A stretch of 64,000 bases of DNA from Flammula alnicola. Taxonomy: Eukaryota; Basidiomycota; Agaricomycetes; Agaricales; Strophariaceae. Shown here one piece after another: positions 1 to 13,100 of the stretch. How positions within the stretch are numbered: the first letter of the stretch is position 1; each line of letters begins with the position of its first letter. The stretch spans positions 124,001 through 188,000 of the forward strand of contig JADNRV010000016.1 in assembly GCA_015499995.1 (NCBI GenBank), given 5' to 3'. The notes beneath the pieces are model-generated. The model searched no databases. It was not told the DNA's origin and saw nothing but the letters and a program-made list of their open reading frames with translations. Both the position numbers and the translations under genes were made by a program.

Positions 1-326
1 GTATTCAAAAAATGACCACCTTTGTGCAACCTTTGTGGCAAGAAAGAGATAGAATATTTCGGCGTTGAATCTACTACATGAGGCATTGGTACGGATATGT
101 TTTAAGTAGAGTGAATCCGCTCAGGAATGGGACACCGAGCCGGGAATGTAAAATGCCCTGACGCGACGCGTTATTGACGCTTGTTTATTATCATCTAATG
201 AAGCTGAAATGCTCAAGTTATGCTAGGTCGATGGCTTTACTTTATGTTTTCATGGGTATCCATGATACGCCCAATATTACAGATTAATTGTCGAACTCGT
301 ACTTCCAAATGCCAGGGGCTAACTAT
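1..326. other. Upstream intergenic stretch
   Basis: No reading frame, RNA or repeat could be supported here. It is AT-leaning sequence upstream of the first gene and presumably holds its promoter. Confidence 0.5.
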
Positions 327-2308
327 ATGGGAGGAAGGAGGTGAGCGAATGTGAGGTGTGAACGATTGACAGGACTAACATAATTTCATCGTCAGGAATG
401 CCATGAAGGCACGAGTGAAAGACACGATAGGAAGGCAACAAAAAGGATTCTTCGGTCGCCAAAGATTAGATATTCTATCCAAAGGACTCGCGGCTTCCAA
501 ACCGTCAGAAACAAGCAGAGTGCCAACAACCATCTCTAGCAGAGGGTTAACTCTTGATATCGATCTAGCACATGCAAAACAGAAGATTCCATTGGACGAC
601 ATGACATACAAAAAGTGCTTCATTCCGAGCCCAGTTCACATTTCTCCCAGCACACCTCGCTCGCACAAACGAACGCGAAAATCAGATGAGCATACATCCA
701 GCTCCAGTGCGAGCAGATCTGAAGTGCTCGATGCGCTGGACATATCCGAACGTCAGTCATCCTGCAGAGGTACTATATGCGCCAGATTAGTGATGTTGTC
801 GTCAAAAGCTCTATTTTTGAGAAGACTCATGGATCAAATTCTCGCCATGCCTAATCTTGCATGTCTTTCTGACCATAGCGCATCAAAATTGTCCTCAGCA
901 ACGACGTCCATTCGGAGCAGTGACAGGCCAGAAAGTACGAGAATTAGTCCAACGAAAGGGTCGAAGAGAAAGGTATCGATTCTCTTGTGAAAAAGTGTGA
1001 TTACTGAGCCAACTTAGTGTTCGCCAGATATCGAGTGTCGAAGAAGAACCACCTTTAGTAACCAGATATGTATCCACTGGCAAGCGGCATCCGTATACGC
1101 CTCCTAGAGAAGACAACAACAACCAAAATATATTGGAGCCTCCATTCTCTAGACTTCGTCGTCAACGGGATAGCAAGTTTAAGAAGACTCCAGCAGAGTA
1201 CATCTCCGAAGATGAGGATACCGGCGACAGTTCGAGGGAAAATATCGACAGAACTGTTCTTTCAAGCTCTTGGTTAGCTCCGGAGAGCCAATTTTCATTT
1301 CGGACTAGTGACGACGACGGCGATGAGAAGACTAAGTATGGAGAGTGGAGAACGTCCTCTGTTCGCTCCGTTTCCCGAAAGAGCGCAAGTGAGCCGTCAA
1401 GTAATCCATCACACCAAAACCATGGCGGAGAGACAGTCCAGATATTCCTGGAGCGGGCGCAGGATGAAGAGAGACCTTCTCTCCCATCTTCTATCAGACT
1501 TGGTCCTGAACATAGACGACGCTATATTGACGGATCAATAACACAAAGTCGGCGAGACGAGTTAACGGTTTATGGGACCCTTTTCGAACAAAAAGATCCG
1601 TGGAACACGATAGGCTTCATTCTTGGGTTACCAGAATCCGACGATGCGAAAGACGTTTCGGACTGTCTCGTCGCGTCGGACTCCAGTTTTGAGGCAGAGG
1701 AAAACGCTTGGGACTCGCATTCAGATGAGGCAAAAGCCATCTGGGAAGATAAACCGAACGACGGAACTGGCATCGAGTTCGACGCCGACGATTATTTGGG
1801 ATGCCAGTCTCCTACGGCGTCGGTTTGCACAGACGTAGGCGAGTCGCCTAATAACAAAAAGGACGAGGTAGCGGAGGCATCGCCTGTCGATTCTTGGGAG
1901 AACTGCGAAGGTCGCGTTCAGCTGGATGCAGCCCGGTCCTCATCCGCCGTTGAAGGCGCCGTTGAGAATGTCGGGCGGGTGATCCGGGATGCTGAAGAAG
2001 AGATCGACATTTCCGAGGTTTCTGCGCATAAACTGAATGAACATCGTCACAAAACATTTGGAAAGGATGCTACCACGACATCAATTCAACAGAAGGCTCC
2101 GAACGATGTGAACGTTTCGCTCGAATCTGATAGATCACATTATGCTCAGCCCGAGAACACCATGGAGATCATAAACGTCGAACTTTTCAACAGCGAGCAT
2201 GGCGGTTGCGATACTCTCGGTATACCCCATTTACGAGAGATAAACGGGCGCTTCCTTGGACCATCGTTGTTTGACTACTTTGATGAGTCAGACTCCGGCG
2301 AACCTTAG
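327..2308 (+). CDS. Unidentified protein, low complexity, acidic C-terminal half
   Basis: I do not recognise the family. The model joins a tiny first exon (ATG at 327, encoding MGGRR) over a GT-AG intron (341-395) to 396-972, then over a second intron (973-1027) to 1028-2308; both junctions keep frame. The first ATG inside the long exon is at 403, so the start is uncertain. The protein is about 620 residues. Its N-terminal third is basic and Ser-rich; the rest is rich in Asp, Glu and Ser, with no membrane segment or signal peptide. That composition suggests a disordered nuclear or cytosolic protein, which is inference. The open frame over 1.28 kb in the last exon is the main evidence that it is coding. 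Confidence 0.6.
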
Positions 2309-2632
2309 TGCTGTAAATGTGAAGTTAAAAAAAGTATGGGAGGTTCAATTACATTTGTACACCAGCTGCTGTCCTCGTTACAAATACCATCGTCATGGAG
2401 TGGACCAGTTCAGGATTGTCAGCGTCGAGGTTCGTGGTTAAGGACAAGCAGGATCGTTTTGGTGAAAAAGGAGAGACCGTGGGAATTTCGGCTGCCAGTG
2501 GCATTCCTTTTTGACTCGGTTTTGTCACCGCCACAGCACTTGTCTCCTACCACAATAATCCTCCAAACCCTTTTCTTGTTTCCACCACCTCGACTAGGAC
2601 GACAATTTCAATTTTGCGGTAGCTAGGCTGTA
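2309..2632. other. Intergenic spacer before mex67
   Basis: A short spacer with no supportable gene. It must hold the 3' end of the preceding gene and the promoter of mex67. Pyrimidine-rich tracts occur just upstream of the mex67 ATG, as is common for fungal housekeeping promoters. Confidence 0.5.
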
Positions 2633-5053
2633 ATGTCTCTTTTCCCTGCCTCCTCGCCTGCGCCTGGTTCCAAGAACATAGCAGCGAATGCTTTGCGCAG
2701 CGCAGGACTCATTGACCGAGATGCACAAATGCGCGATGTTGCAGACCACCCAGGAGGGAGGAAGGGCAAGCTTCGCTCAGGAAGGACAACGCGACTGGTG
2801 GACATGTCCAAAGATGGGCCTACGGGCACGCGCATGGTAATTATACTACTCATTTTCATTTCCACTTGACAGGACCGGCATACTTGCACGCACTTGCTTA
2901 GTCCTGTCGCCATCTCCTTTTTCCTCCGAACATGACCAGGAGCTTACCGAACACTCGAATGTTACACGCAGCGACCCATCCGGCTTTCCGCAGGTGCACA
3001 CGCTGGACCTTCCGATCCTCTAGCTATCCGTGGTGCCGCACGACCAACTGTTGCGGGGCGGATACGCAGAAACGCGCTTTCTGGAACTACGCCAGGTTCA
3101 TTGTCATCAATACCGGTTCGTGTGGTAAAACCCAAAGCCGTGGATGCATGGAGGGAGTTCGTTCAGAAACGCTGGAATCCTGAGACACGATACCTGAATC
3201 TTGATGTAAGTTGCTATTTCGTCGATTCTCTTATGGCGGTCTTATCTTCGTCGGATCATTGTTTACGTTCCTCTGTACTTACATTCGCTCTGTAGTCAAT
3301 GATTGAAGACGAGACAGTCAAAAAATACAATCTGACACCACCTGGGCATGGTGGAAGCGCCCGTGATGCGGCTGTTATATTCAAACTTGCCAGTCAGCTG
3401 AAGCCAGAGGTATAGCTATTCTCCTCCGTTTTCGTCCATACCTGACACCGTTCATAGGTTCAAACGTTGTCGCTTGCCAACAACAGCCTGACGGGGTCTC
3501 TGCTGATGCAATTGAGCAGATACTTGCCGAACATTGTCAACCTCTCCCTTCACAACAACAGGATCCGCGACAAGAAGGAGATTACGATGATTGTTCCACG
3601 AAAAGACAAGATGATCCATCTGCGAGAGTTGATTTTGACGGGTAATCCTATCCGAGAGCAAGCATACAAGATGGGTGTTGGGGCGACGTACAGAGCGTGA
3701 GTATTTTCGTGTTATTGTAACTGCATATGTCTTACTCTCGTTCTCCAGTGATATGGCTCGTCGGTTCACGTCGCTTGAGGTTCTGGATCAAGAAGCCATA
3801 ACGCAAATCTCATTCGACGCACCACAACCTTCGACTTCGAACCTACCAGTCGAAAAACCCAACGCCACCACTTTCCCCTTCGATATGAGCCCGTCTTTTG
3901 TCACAGGCGTCGACAGCACCTTGGTCAGCAATTTCCTCGTCCGGTAAGTGTTCTTAGTTTGTTTGCCATCCCATCCTCATTTTTTTCCAGTTTCTTCAAT
4001 GCCTTCGACTCGCAACGAGACGCCCTGTCCAATGCCTATGACCCCTCAGCGACATTTTCGTTCTCTGCCAACACATCAATACCTGCACGAGCGCGTCTCG
4101 TCGGCTTTCATTCTTCTCGAGATATGCCCAATCAGCGCAAACTAGATTGGAAAACATGGCTCGAAACGGGATCGCGCAATTTAAGCCGCATTAGTGGGGA
4201 CCCACAAAAGACTCTCGGCAATCTGCATATTGGCGGAGACCAAATCGTGAAGGTTCTGGCTAATCTGCCTACCACGAGACATGATATCAGCGGCCCGCCC
4301 GAGAAGTTCTGTCTCGACTCTTTCCCGGTTCCACATGGGCAAAGTATGGGCTTGCTATTAATTGTTCACGGTCAATTTACGGAGAGTAAGTATTCCATAT
4401 TCATATTTCTTGAAGATGGCTTGTTGACACCGTCCGATAGCCGGTACTGGAGGGATAAGATCGTTTGACAGGACTTTCATGCTAGTGCCAGCTGCAGAAG
4501 GTTCACGGTACGTCTACTCGCATTAATCTTTTCCTGTCTGTACGAACTGTCTGTCTTACCCATTACTTGTGATCTAGTGCCAAAACCAATGGATGGGACA
4601 TCGTCATTCTATCGGATCAATGGACGATTCGTAGTTACTCCAGTCACGAAGCATGGAAGGCTGGTCCTTTGTTGGTGCAAGCCGTTAGTGTACAACCTCC
4701 CAACGCTTCGGCGCCTGTCGGGAACCAACCATTCTCGATACTATCTTATCCTCCGGACCAGCAAGCCGTGCTTGCATCATTTGTATGTCATTGTATTTTT
4801 CCAGGACTGCGACACATCTGATAAGTTACTATCTAGCCCGAAGCACAGCGCAACCTCGTAGTTCAAGTTTCTGCGCAAACCAGACTGAATGCGAAATTCG
4901 CCGTTGACTGCTTGGCTGGAAACGGCTGGGATTTAGGGAGAGCAATTGCAAACTTCAATGAAGTCAAGGTGCGTTATATATCCTTATCTGATCAACATGT
5001 ATATTCTCACATGAGCTTTTTAGGGCTCTCTTTCAAGGGACGCGTTCCTTTAG
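2633..5053 (+). CDS. mex67: mRNA export receptor Mex67 (NXF1/TAP family)
   Basis: Nuclear mRNA export receptor, which with Mtr2 carries mRNPs through the nuclear pore. Domains in order: a basic N-terminal region; leucine-rich repeats with [20 protein letters not shown] and ELILTGNPI; an NTF2-like domain beginning around [17 protein letters not shown] and running to [12 protein letters not shown]; and a C-terminal TAP-C/UBA-like domain ([10 protein letters not shown], ending in [16 protein letters not shown]) that binds FG-nucleoporins. Exons 3296-3409, 3458-3696, 3749-3943, 3991-4385, 4441-4507, 4578-4782, 4837-4968 and 5024-5053 join in frame with GT-AG introns. The total is about 604 residues, normal for the family. 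The join of exon 1 (2633-2836) to exon 2 (ending 3205) is unclear: an acceptor at 2971 keeps frame, while a more natural one at 2939 needs one extra base near 2993. Confidence 0.93.
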
Positions 5054-6698
5054 GCTCATCCTTAACCCAGGATGGACAGATGTGACGACCTTGACTTCAT
5101 CTCCCAAATTTTATGTACCCACGCAATTGTCGGACGGAAAACCCAGTTCTTAGACTTGCACTATTCGATTTTGGGACTACCATTTCTGTTCAATTTCGGT
5201 TGCCGTTGTATAGGCATATCGATATCTCATTTCCCTTTCAATTTCCCATTTCCTCTCCCCTCGCATTTCACATCTCTCGCTGAGCTCCAACCATGCATGT
5301 AATTATACATCACATACGTACGCGTACAATCATGACTATATATTACATATCATAGTGTCTATTCATCACAATCATATCATTCATCCATCCCCCTTCGTTA
5401 TTATGAGGCTTTGCAATTTTACTATTGTATTTTTTGATTTTGCGTGAAGTATAAAAACAATGACAATTCCGCTAAGTATGCATTGTCCAGCGCTTATCTA
5501 AGCCGGCCGAGGTTCGCAGTGATCCTCGAGACAATTGTTTCTTCTTGCCAAATCTTCATCAGACCCATATGTCGGCGCCGTTCAGATAGGGTTATGGATC
5601 TCCGTTCGACCCAAAATCCGACAAACTGCAAAACATGTGTTGATGAATCCCGCATATGAATAAATTTACCCTAGGGTGGCGATTCCACCGATATTATTCA
5701 CAAATTGGAAATCAGGATTCTAGTGCATCGTAACTGCGCCCGTACGCCCACCAGTGTGCGTCTTCCAGAATGCACAGCCGTGGAAAGCGGATATCTTGAA
5801 CGAGAACATAGCCTATGCTCGACTTTCAAGTCTCAAGAGTCAAGATGAGTACTTACTAGATTATTTCTTTGCTCTCTAGCCACTTTCAGCGAAAGCGCGA
5901 GTCTTCGGACCTTCGATAATATGGCTGGGAAGAAGCACGCGATCAGGATGGTCCAAGTTATGACATCTTCCTTAAGTTCCTTCACTGATGACCACAACAT
6001 TCTCAAGCGTGTCAAGAGGTGCTAAGAATATGCCATTTTCCTTCAAATTTCCTTTCCGGTAAGTACACCAAACCGCCAGAACATATTCCAAATTTCCACT
6101 AGGCTCTAGCAAGAATCGGGACGTCTCCACCGTGACCAATGCTGAACGATGAGAGCAAAAGAATCAAAAGGAGGCATCGGAGTCGTAAATTCCAGGGCTG
6201 GGAAGGTGAAAATGTTGGGCGCGGGCTTTTTCTTTTTCCCTTTCAGCCTCGAGGGAGCCACAGCGCTGTGTTTTGAGACAATTGGCGGTGGGGATAACCG
6301 AATGCGGACATAACTTGCAGGGCAAATTGTCCCTTTCCTCTTGGTTGTCCTTGTTCTGATTGAACATCCCTGACATTCGGCGGTACAATTGCCTCGTTGC
6401 AGCTAGTCGAATTTTTTCGCCGGTGGGTCCCGCCCAGGTATACATATACATATATATGTTCCTCCACGTAGGAACTTCCCAGCCGCCTGTCTTCACCTTC
6501 CGCTTCGTCATCAAGAACGCTTCGCGAACGCGCTAATCTTAATAAAAGAAAACTACTCTCGTCTTTACGCGTTCTCCTTCTTCGGCGGTCTATTCTTCTG
6601 CCTTCCACGTCCTTTTCTTTCCCTGTTCTTCTCTTGCATTTGTGTTTTATTGCATTCAACTCTCATTTCCTTGCATTTCTGACGATCTCTACCCAACC
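5054..6698. other. Long intergenic region
   Basis: About 1.6 kb without a supportable gene. Short open frames on the minus strand (5833-6015, 6164-6659) lack domains, start context and plausible splice partners. The last 150 bases before 6699 are strongly CT-rich on the plus strand, a common fungal core-promoter pattern, and probably belong to the ankyrin gene. Confidence 0.5.
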
Positions 6699-9600
6699 AT
6701 GGCTTCCAATACTCCAAACAATCTGCTAGAAAACTGTGGTCTACACAGCTTCGCTCTCCTGGGGGACGATGAAGGCGTTCGCAGTGCCCTCCGCGAAGGA
6801 GCCGACATCAACGCCCTCGATACTGCAGGACGAACAGTCGTCATGTGTGCAGTCGCTGGAGAGCAGTACGCGTTATTTCTTCCTCTTCGTGTGTAACTTC
6901 ATTACTGAAGCATAATTCCGTTAGCTGGCAAAATATCGACGCGTGTGACGCGTCTTTTATGTCGCCAAAACGTATAAATGTCCTCAGAACATTGCTCAGT
7001 CACTCAGATATATCCCTCCTTACTCTGAACGCTCCACACCCGTCCATGAACGGTGTCATTCCTCTGGGCATGGCTGCATGGCTCAATCAGCCGCAGGCCG
7101 TTCGTACCCTGCTGGACGCCAGCGTAGATTCCGTTTCGGTGGACGGCATGGACTCCCATGGGGCCACGGCATTGATGTGTGAGTAGTGTATTTCATACTC
7201 GGATAGATCAGTTTTGTCTTATGCGGCCTACTCGTCAGATGCCGCTCGTGACGGTAACTTAGAAGTTGTTCGGGCACTAGTAAGCTAATCTCTTGCTATC
7301 AATTTTGTTCTGTCCATTGACATGCTCCCAGCTCTCGCATGGTGCTCGTCCTGACTTCAGAGACCGTAATCATCGAACTTCAATACAATTTGCCCTTGCC
7401 CACCCCCGAATTCTTTGGCTCTGCGAAACCGTCTTACGCCGTCATCGATGGCGTGAAAGCGAAGTAAGCTATCTCTCAGCGTTTCCCCCCCTTTTATTCG
7501 TTTAACGACCCTTTCTAGTCCGCGGACCGAACAAGATTGTCAGCAGACACTGAGCACCTTGTGGACCTTGCGCATTCTTCAATGCCTTTCTCCGAAGACC
7601 TCGAACCTCCTCCCCTGTCCATCTTTACGCAAGAAGCAACCTCAAGGTTAACCAATACTCTCGTATCCTCCATCCGCTCATCCGACTTGGCCTTTATTCA
7701 CTCATTACTCTTCGCGCCTTCCGTTCAAGCTTCATCTCCTCCCGCCTTGTACCCGATGTCTGTTCCTGTTCTCGTCAATCTTCCAGACTCTGATGGTTGG
7801 AGTCTTGTACATCATTGTGTTGCAGCAGCCCAGCCATCCATCAACATTCTAGATGCGCTGTATTGTGCTGGGGCTGACGTGTCGCTCTTTACGATTCATG
7901 AAAAACAAACACCACTTCATATCCTTGCTCGCTTTGCACGGTCTTCCTTCGGGAATCCCGATGCGACACATTCGTTGCACGACTTCTGCTTGCATTTAAT
8001 TCAAGATCTTCGGGCGCCCTTGTCGGCCAGAGACAAGGACGACGAAACCTGTATTCATATTGCCGCTGAGCACGGTGAATCCATTGATTTGCTGATGCTT
8101 CTCCTTGATTGCGACACCACTGGCGCCGTTCGCGAGATGAAGAATGCCCGAGGGTATGTTTTTTGTCCCAAATACTTTCGAATTGCACAAGGTCTTATCA
8201 CATTTTTATTAGGTTAACTCCTCTTGAGGTAGCCAAGGACGAATTCATCTATGCGTTCGGCGTTGACCAAGATGGGAAAAGGTCCACTTCCGCTCTTTCA
8301 AATCACACCATTCGACCACAGATTCTTTCGCTTCTCTTTCATCTTTTTCGGAACTGAACACATTCTTTCCTGACACACCGACCACCGATGCATCTTCTCT
8401 CTACTCCGCTGCGGATTTCGACGTCGACACGAGAGTCCAGCAGCTCCTTTCGAATCTCCGTGCCACCTCTCTTTCCATTCATCACCCCTCCAAATCCGCT
8501 CATGTACAGTACCTGGAAACCTGCCTCGAGGAAGCGACAGAGCAATGTAACTCAATCGTGGTGCATTTCCGGGACGCATCGAAGAGGCCACAAGAGTAAT
8601 CCAAGATTTGCAGAAAAATGCCGACAGGATCGACTCTGTGCGAAATGTCGTCGCTCTTGCATCCAATGGCAAACTGATTCTCCGAGGAATGTCAGCCGTA
8701 CATGCAAGAAGCGTAACCGGGATTCGGAAGACTCCCAGATGACTGTCGTTCATCAGGATGACGGAATCGACTACTTATCCTTGTCGCCTCGCATTTCCGA
8801 ACCCCAAAGCGAGAACCATACTTCCACTGGCACTCAGACCGCCTTATTGGATCTTTACGTTGCTCATAACTCCATATCACGCTCTAACTCTGCATGGCTG
8901 GATCGCTTTGTCCAGTCGCCAGAGTCGGCAACCGCCAGGGCACACTTGAGTAGCCTCTGGGATGCTGAACGCGAACTAACCCAGTCGCAGCGCGAGTCAG
9001 GGCCACCCAGGGATTCGTCCGAATCGCCAACCAAGGTCACCATGAAGCTCAAACATGTCCTGAAGAAGAAGAAAAGGCTCGAAGAGAAGATTGAGGAGTT
9101 CGATTGGAATCTCAAACCGGAGAAAAAGGATTTATTGTCTGGAACCTCTAGAGTCAAAGCTTGGCTGAAACGTATGGTGGTTACCCACCATTCTCCTTCC
9201 AAGCTCGAACTCGTTCTCGACTTGGATGAAGACTGCGACGTCGGCCATGAGATTAAAAGCACAAAACCCCCTTCGACAAAATGCACCGATCCTCTTGATG
9301 GCTCTATCAACAATGCTCTTCGAACGTCTAAATTAGTCCTGGAGGCCGCTCATCGTGATTTGTTAAGCATTGGTCAATGTTTGGAGGCAGTAAGCCCACC
9401 CTTCCCAGATAGATCTTCTGCATTACTTACTCAACTGTCTTCTTAGGCTGAACAATTCATTGACATGGCGAATCACTCGATTTCCAGGACACAACGGGTT
9501 GTTAAAAGAGCAATCAAGGTACGTTTTCCTTTGAATATCTGATTACTATCATACTGATTCCCTTTAGAAACGGAGGCGATGATCGCTGATTTGCAAACAG

Positions 9601-9914
9601 CAGCTGCCCTTGAATCCAAGTCAGCTGCAAACGTTGAATTCTCGCCAGGTCTACTGGGATATGCCAATGCTATGTCGGCCCGCCCCAGCCTGGCTTCGAT
9701 CTCGACTATCTACTCCACTTCGTCTTCAGTCTCCTCCGTGGCTGCAACTCTGACGGAAAACGACGATGAGGATATCCGCGTTATTCGTCGACTATTATTA
9801 CGGAAGATTGAGGCCCAGACTTCAGGCGCTTGGGATGAAGTTGACAAAGTCATGGGCTGGTTACAGATTGTGAAGGAAGCTGTCAGGAGTGTCAAACGCA
9901 GAGCATACCTGTAA
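6699..9914 (+). CDS. Ankyrin-repeat protein with coiled C-terminal region
   Basis: The N-terminal half carries ankyrin repeats (LREGADINALDTAGRTVVM; SVDGMDSHGATALMYAARDGNLEVVRALLSHGA; DKDDETCIHIAAEHGES; LTPLEVAKDEF), implying a protein-interaction scaffold. The C-terminal half has a Lys-rich helical segment (LKHVLKKKKRLEEKIEEF) and a conserved-looking end. Exons 6699-6865, 6925-7178, 7239-7279, 7332-7463, 7519-8153, 8213-9389, 9447-9518 and 9568-9914 have clean GT-AG borders. Coding text changes frame by -1 near 8320, 8575 and 8718, and again at the last junction (9568). Each change is cured by one base in a short run (CAG/GAT, GGAC/CGC, ACC/GGG, AAA). Coding character continues on both sides, so I treat the gene as intact and the sequence as faulty. 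No specific function can be named. Confidence 0.82.
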
Positions 9915-10172
9915 AAATGTAAAAATTAAGTACAACATGAACACTGTAATTTTATTGTATCTATGTTGTATTTATAAAACATTGCACTAAGCAACCACTC
10001 GCATTTAGAAATCCATACGATTTGGTCATGAAATTTAAATGTGAGAATAAAACAATGTGGAACTGTACAGAATTGTATGCGCTAGGTACTTATGATTTCG
10101 ACGAGTTTGATATTAGGGTATGTGACTGTCTGCGAATATAAAAGAAAAGCGCATGGAAGACTGAACGGAAAG

Positions 10173-13100
10173 TTATCGTCGAAGTTCCAGCAAACGTCGA
10201 GCAAAAAGTTCACGGCATTGATAATGCGTGACTTCACCCCTGTATATGTTCAGAATATCAGCTTTATTCTTATAAAGGGGACTGGAGACATTTACCGAGG
10301 TGCATGCACAGCGATGACGCTGTTTCCAAGTCGTTTATGACACTGAGGGCAGCTATCGCAGAGAGAAAATTAACTTCAAGCATTCGTCAACGAGATACCA
10401 CGACTTACATTCGACTATCTGTGACCTTCACTCTCCTAGACTGAAGATTCATTAATCTCCTCGCAAGTTGATCGTTGCGGGCTTTGCTTATTTGCGAATA
10501 ACATGGTTGTCAAATACAGGCACTCGAAGCCCCCGATCAAAAATGTTCGGATGTCCTCGGTTGTTACAAGGGGGGCAGTAGCTGAAGGGTTTCTACAGTA
10601 TCCAGACGAGGGCTATGTCGACTTATGAGATCCAGGGCTGGCTGAAGGAGATCTGCTGTCGTTTGTACAGTTGGACGAAGGTATATCCTGAGCAATGTCA
10701 GGAAAACGTCTGCCGTTTCTGAACCTGCCTTGTGGATTCTTTTGCAGTATCTAGTGACAAACATTTCAATAACCAAAAGTTACTTGGATCAGAACGACTT
10801 ACTCTTCGGCTTTCATGAAGTCTTGCAGTCGATAAACGTAGGTTTCGAGGGCTTGACCATGTCGGCCTAGTCTGCCAAGAAGAATGGCTCGCGCTTCGTG
10901 AAGATCTTAAATACAGAGTTAGTTGCTTGAGTCATGCACAAGAATTTGCGCATATACTCACCTGTTGGCGATATGTATCCAAAAAGACGATCAATCCCAA
11001 ATCGATCGTCGGTGTTTATGAAGTTGAGCAACTTCTCATACGTCTCTTTACGGCTCTCTATATTTTTCGATCAGATGGTTTTTATTGAGAAAACGAGGGG
11101 ACTGACTCTCGTCACCCCGCCTTTTCGCCGCGAGTGTCATACTGAGGTACAGTTCCGCCAGTCGGTCATGAAAGGCAGGCGTCTCTTCTTGCCGTTCACT
11201 GATGAGGTACTCGAGATATCGCGAGCATAGACTTGGATCAATGTGTTCGAGATAATCTGCAACTGCCTTCCTTGGAAGTTCGACATCTTCGGAAGTAAAG
11301 ATCTAACAACACATTTATATGGTCAAATTTGGTGTACAGCAAAGTAAAATAAACCTACTTGGAAGGCCATATCCCTGTCGGTCTCAAATATCCAGCGCGA
11401 ATAGTTGAAAACTTGGTCAATGTATTCTGGCCCTAGTTTCTGCAGATAGTGAATTGAGGGTCCCAGTTTGTCCTCCATGTCTTCCTCATTCGCACTCAAC
11501 CTGATGCCCGTGAATAAAGCCCAATATTAAAGATAGAAAGACGAGCTCACTCTTTTAGGAGGTCGAGCGCCTTTGCATGCATCTTCTTTCCATTATAGAG
11601 ATCTCTCAGTTCTGCATATTTCTTAGCGGCGGTCAGGTTTCGGCGAAGCACAAGAAATATGCATAAAGACACACTTTGCGAGTCCTCAAATCTTCCTCTA
11701 CTTCAGATACTTCACACCAATTGGCTATACGACACAAAGATCCTAAAAGTGCGGGCCTAATAATCAAGTATGACTTGTACAATGCCGTATCCACGATCTG
11801 GGCGAACCGTAGTAGTTGCTCGGGGGTAAGAGCAGAAAGAGGGGCATTGGGTAGTGCAAAGAGGTCTTCGATCGATGCTTCTGAAAGCGGAGAGGCAAGG
11901 TGAGACTGGCTCTCCGGCGTAACATTGATAGCTTCCAGCGCGGCACGGACTTTAGGGCGACGGTCTGAGAGATATCGCACCAGAGTTTCGATTGACTGAT
12001 TAAGATCATCTGTGATAAGGATAGCGGATAAATATATGACAAAGTGTACAAGGACGGATATGTACCTTGCGCTGTAGGCTTCCGTTTAGCGATAATCGAC
12101 GCTGTATCGCTTTCTTTGTGACCGGTTGCCATGAACATCCCCAACCCAGTTCTCCGCAATCTGCCACCCACCGACCCTGTGCCCGAGGCCATATTATCGA
12201 ACAGCTCCGTTGGCGATCGCTCATGAGCATGAATGGATGCCTTGTCCTTATCCTTTTCACTTTCATGTGATGACATTGTCGATGCACGGTCGTCTTCCGT
12301 CGCGATTGGCGCCGGGCCACCATATAAAGGTATCCATCGTTCATGTGGAACAGATAAGCGACCTGCAACAGCTTCGGGGTATAGCGCGACGACTTTGGCA
12401 GGGTTGAAGTCGAGGTCGATAAACGCGTCGATGGCGTCGTCGAACTTGGCGGCACGAAATTGGGATACAGCATTCAAGGCGCGAATACGAATCCGACGTT
12501 GATCCTTTCTTATACATGAATAAATGCTTTCACACGTAACTGAGCAGAAATCACCTTGTCTGGTAGAGAAGCTTCGTCCAGGGTATCCAGAAGGGCCAAG
12601 GCGTCTGAGTATTGCCCAGCCAGGACGAGCTCGTCAATTTGTTCAGACCATGGCGTCATGGTAAAGCGCCACATCGAGCTACCCTCGCTGCGGCTGCAAT
12701 TTTATCAACTGGAGTCGTTATGACGTAGAGCGGGGATTTAGCAGAGCTGGAAGGAGTCATTAGGCGGACAAGCGCGTTCTGAGTCGCTGTAGCTTCAGAT
12801 GCATTGAAAGGGAAAGGCAACGTCTGAGATATTTGCAGAGACAAAGAAGAACGGATTTGGATCACCGCAGTTGGATTGAAGGAAGGTTGGACTTGTCCAG
12901 TTGCTGTTGGGGACGTATCGACCTGGTGGGTCTGGATTGGAACAGTTCCAGCCGGTAAAAGAGAGAATATATAAGGTTTGACGAAGGCTAGTAATGATGT
13001 TATGTCTCCAAAGCTTACCGCATCAAGAAGGCAAATCACATACCGATTTCTTCTGGAGTTGCTGGCCATTCAATTGTTCCAGACCGGGAAGGCTTTCCGT

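Noticed and set aside
6243..6659. A 138-residue minus-strand frame upstream of the ankyrin gene
   Set aside because: Arg/Lys-rich translation is the reverse of a CT-rich promoter tract; no splice partners or domain.
8213..9389. Ankyrin gene as a pseudogene
   Set aside because: Three same-sign one-base shifts sum to zero net frame change and coding text is continuous. Similar losses occur in CYP51 and Vam6, so sequence error is the better explanation.
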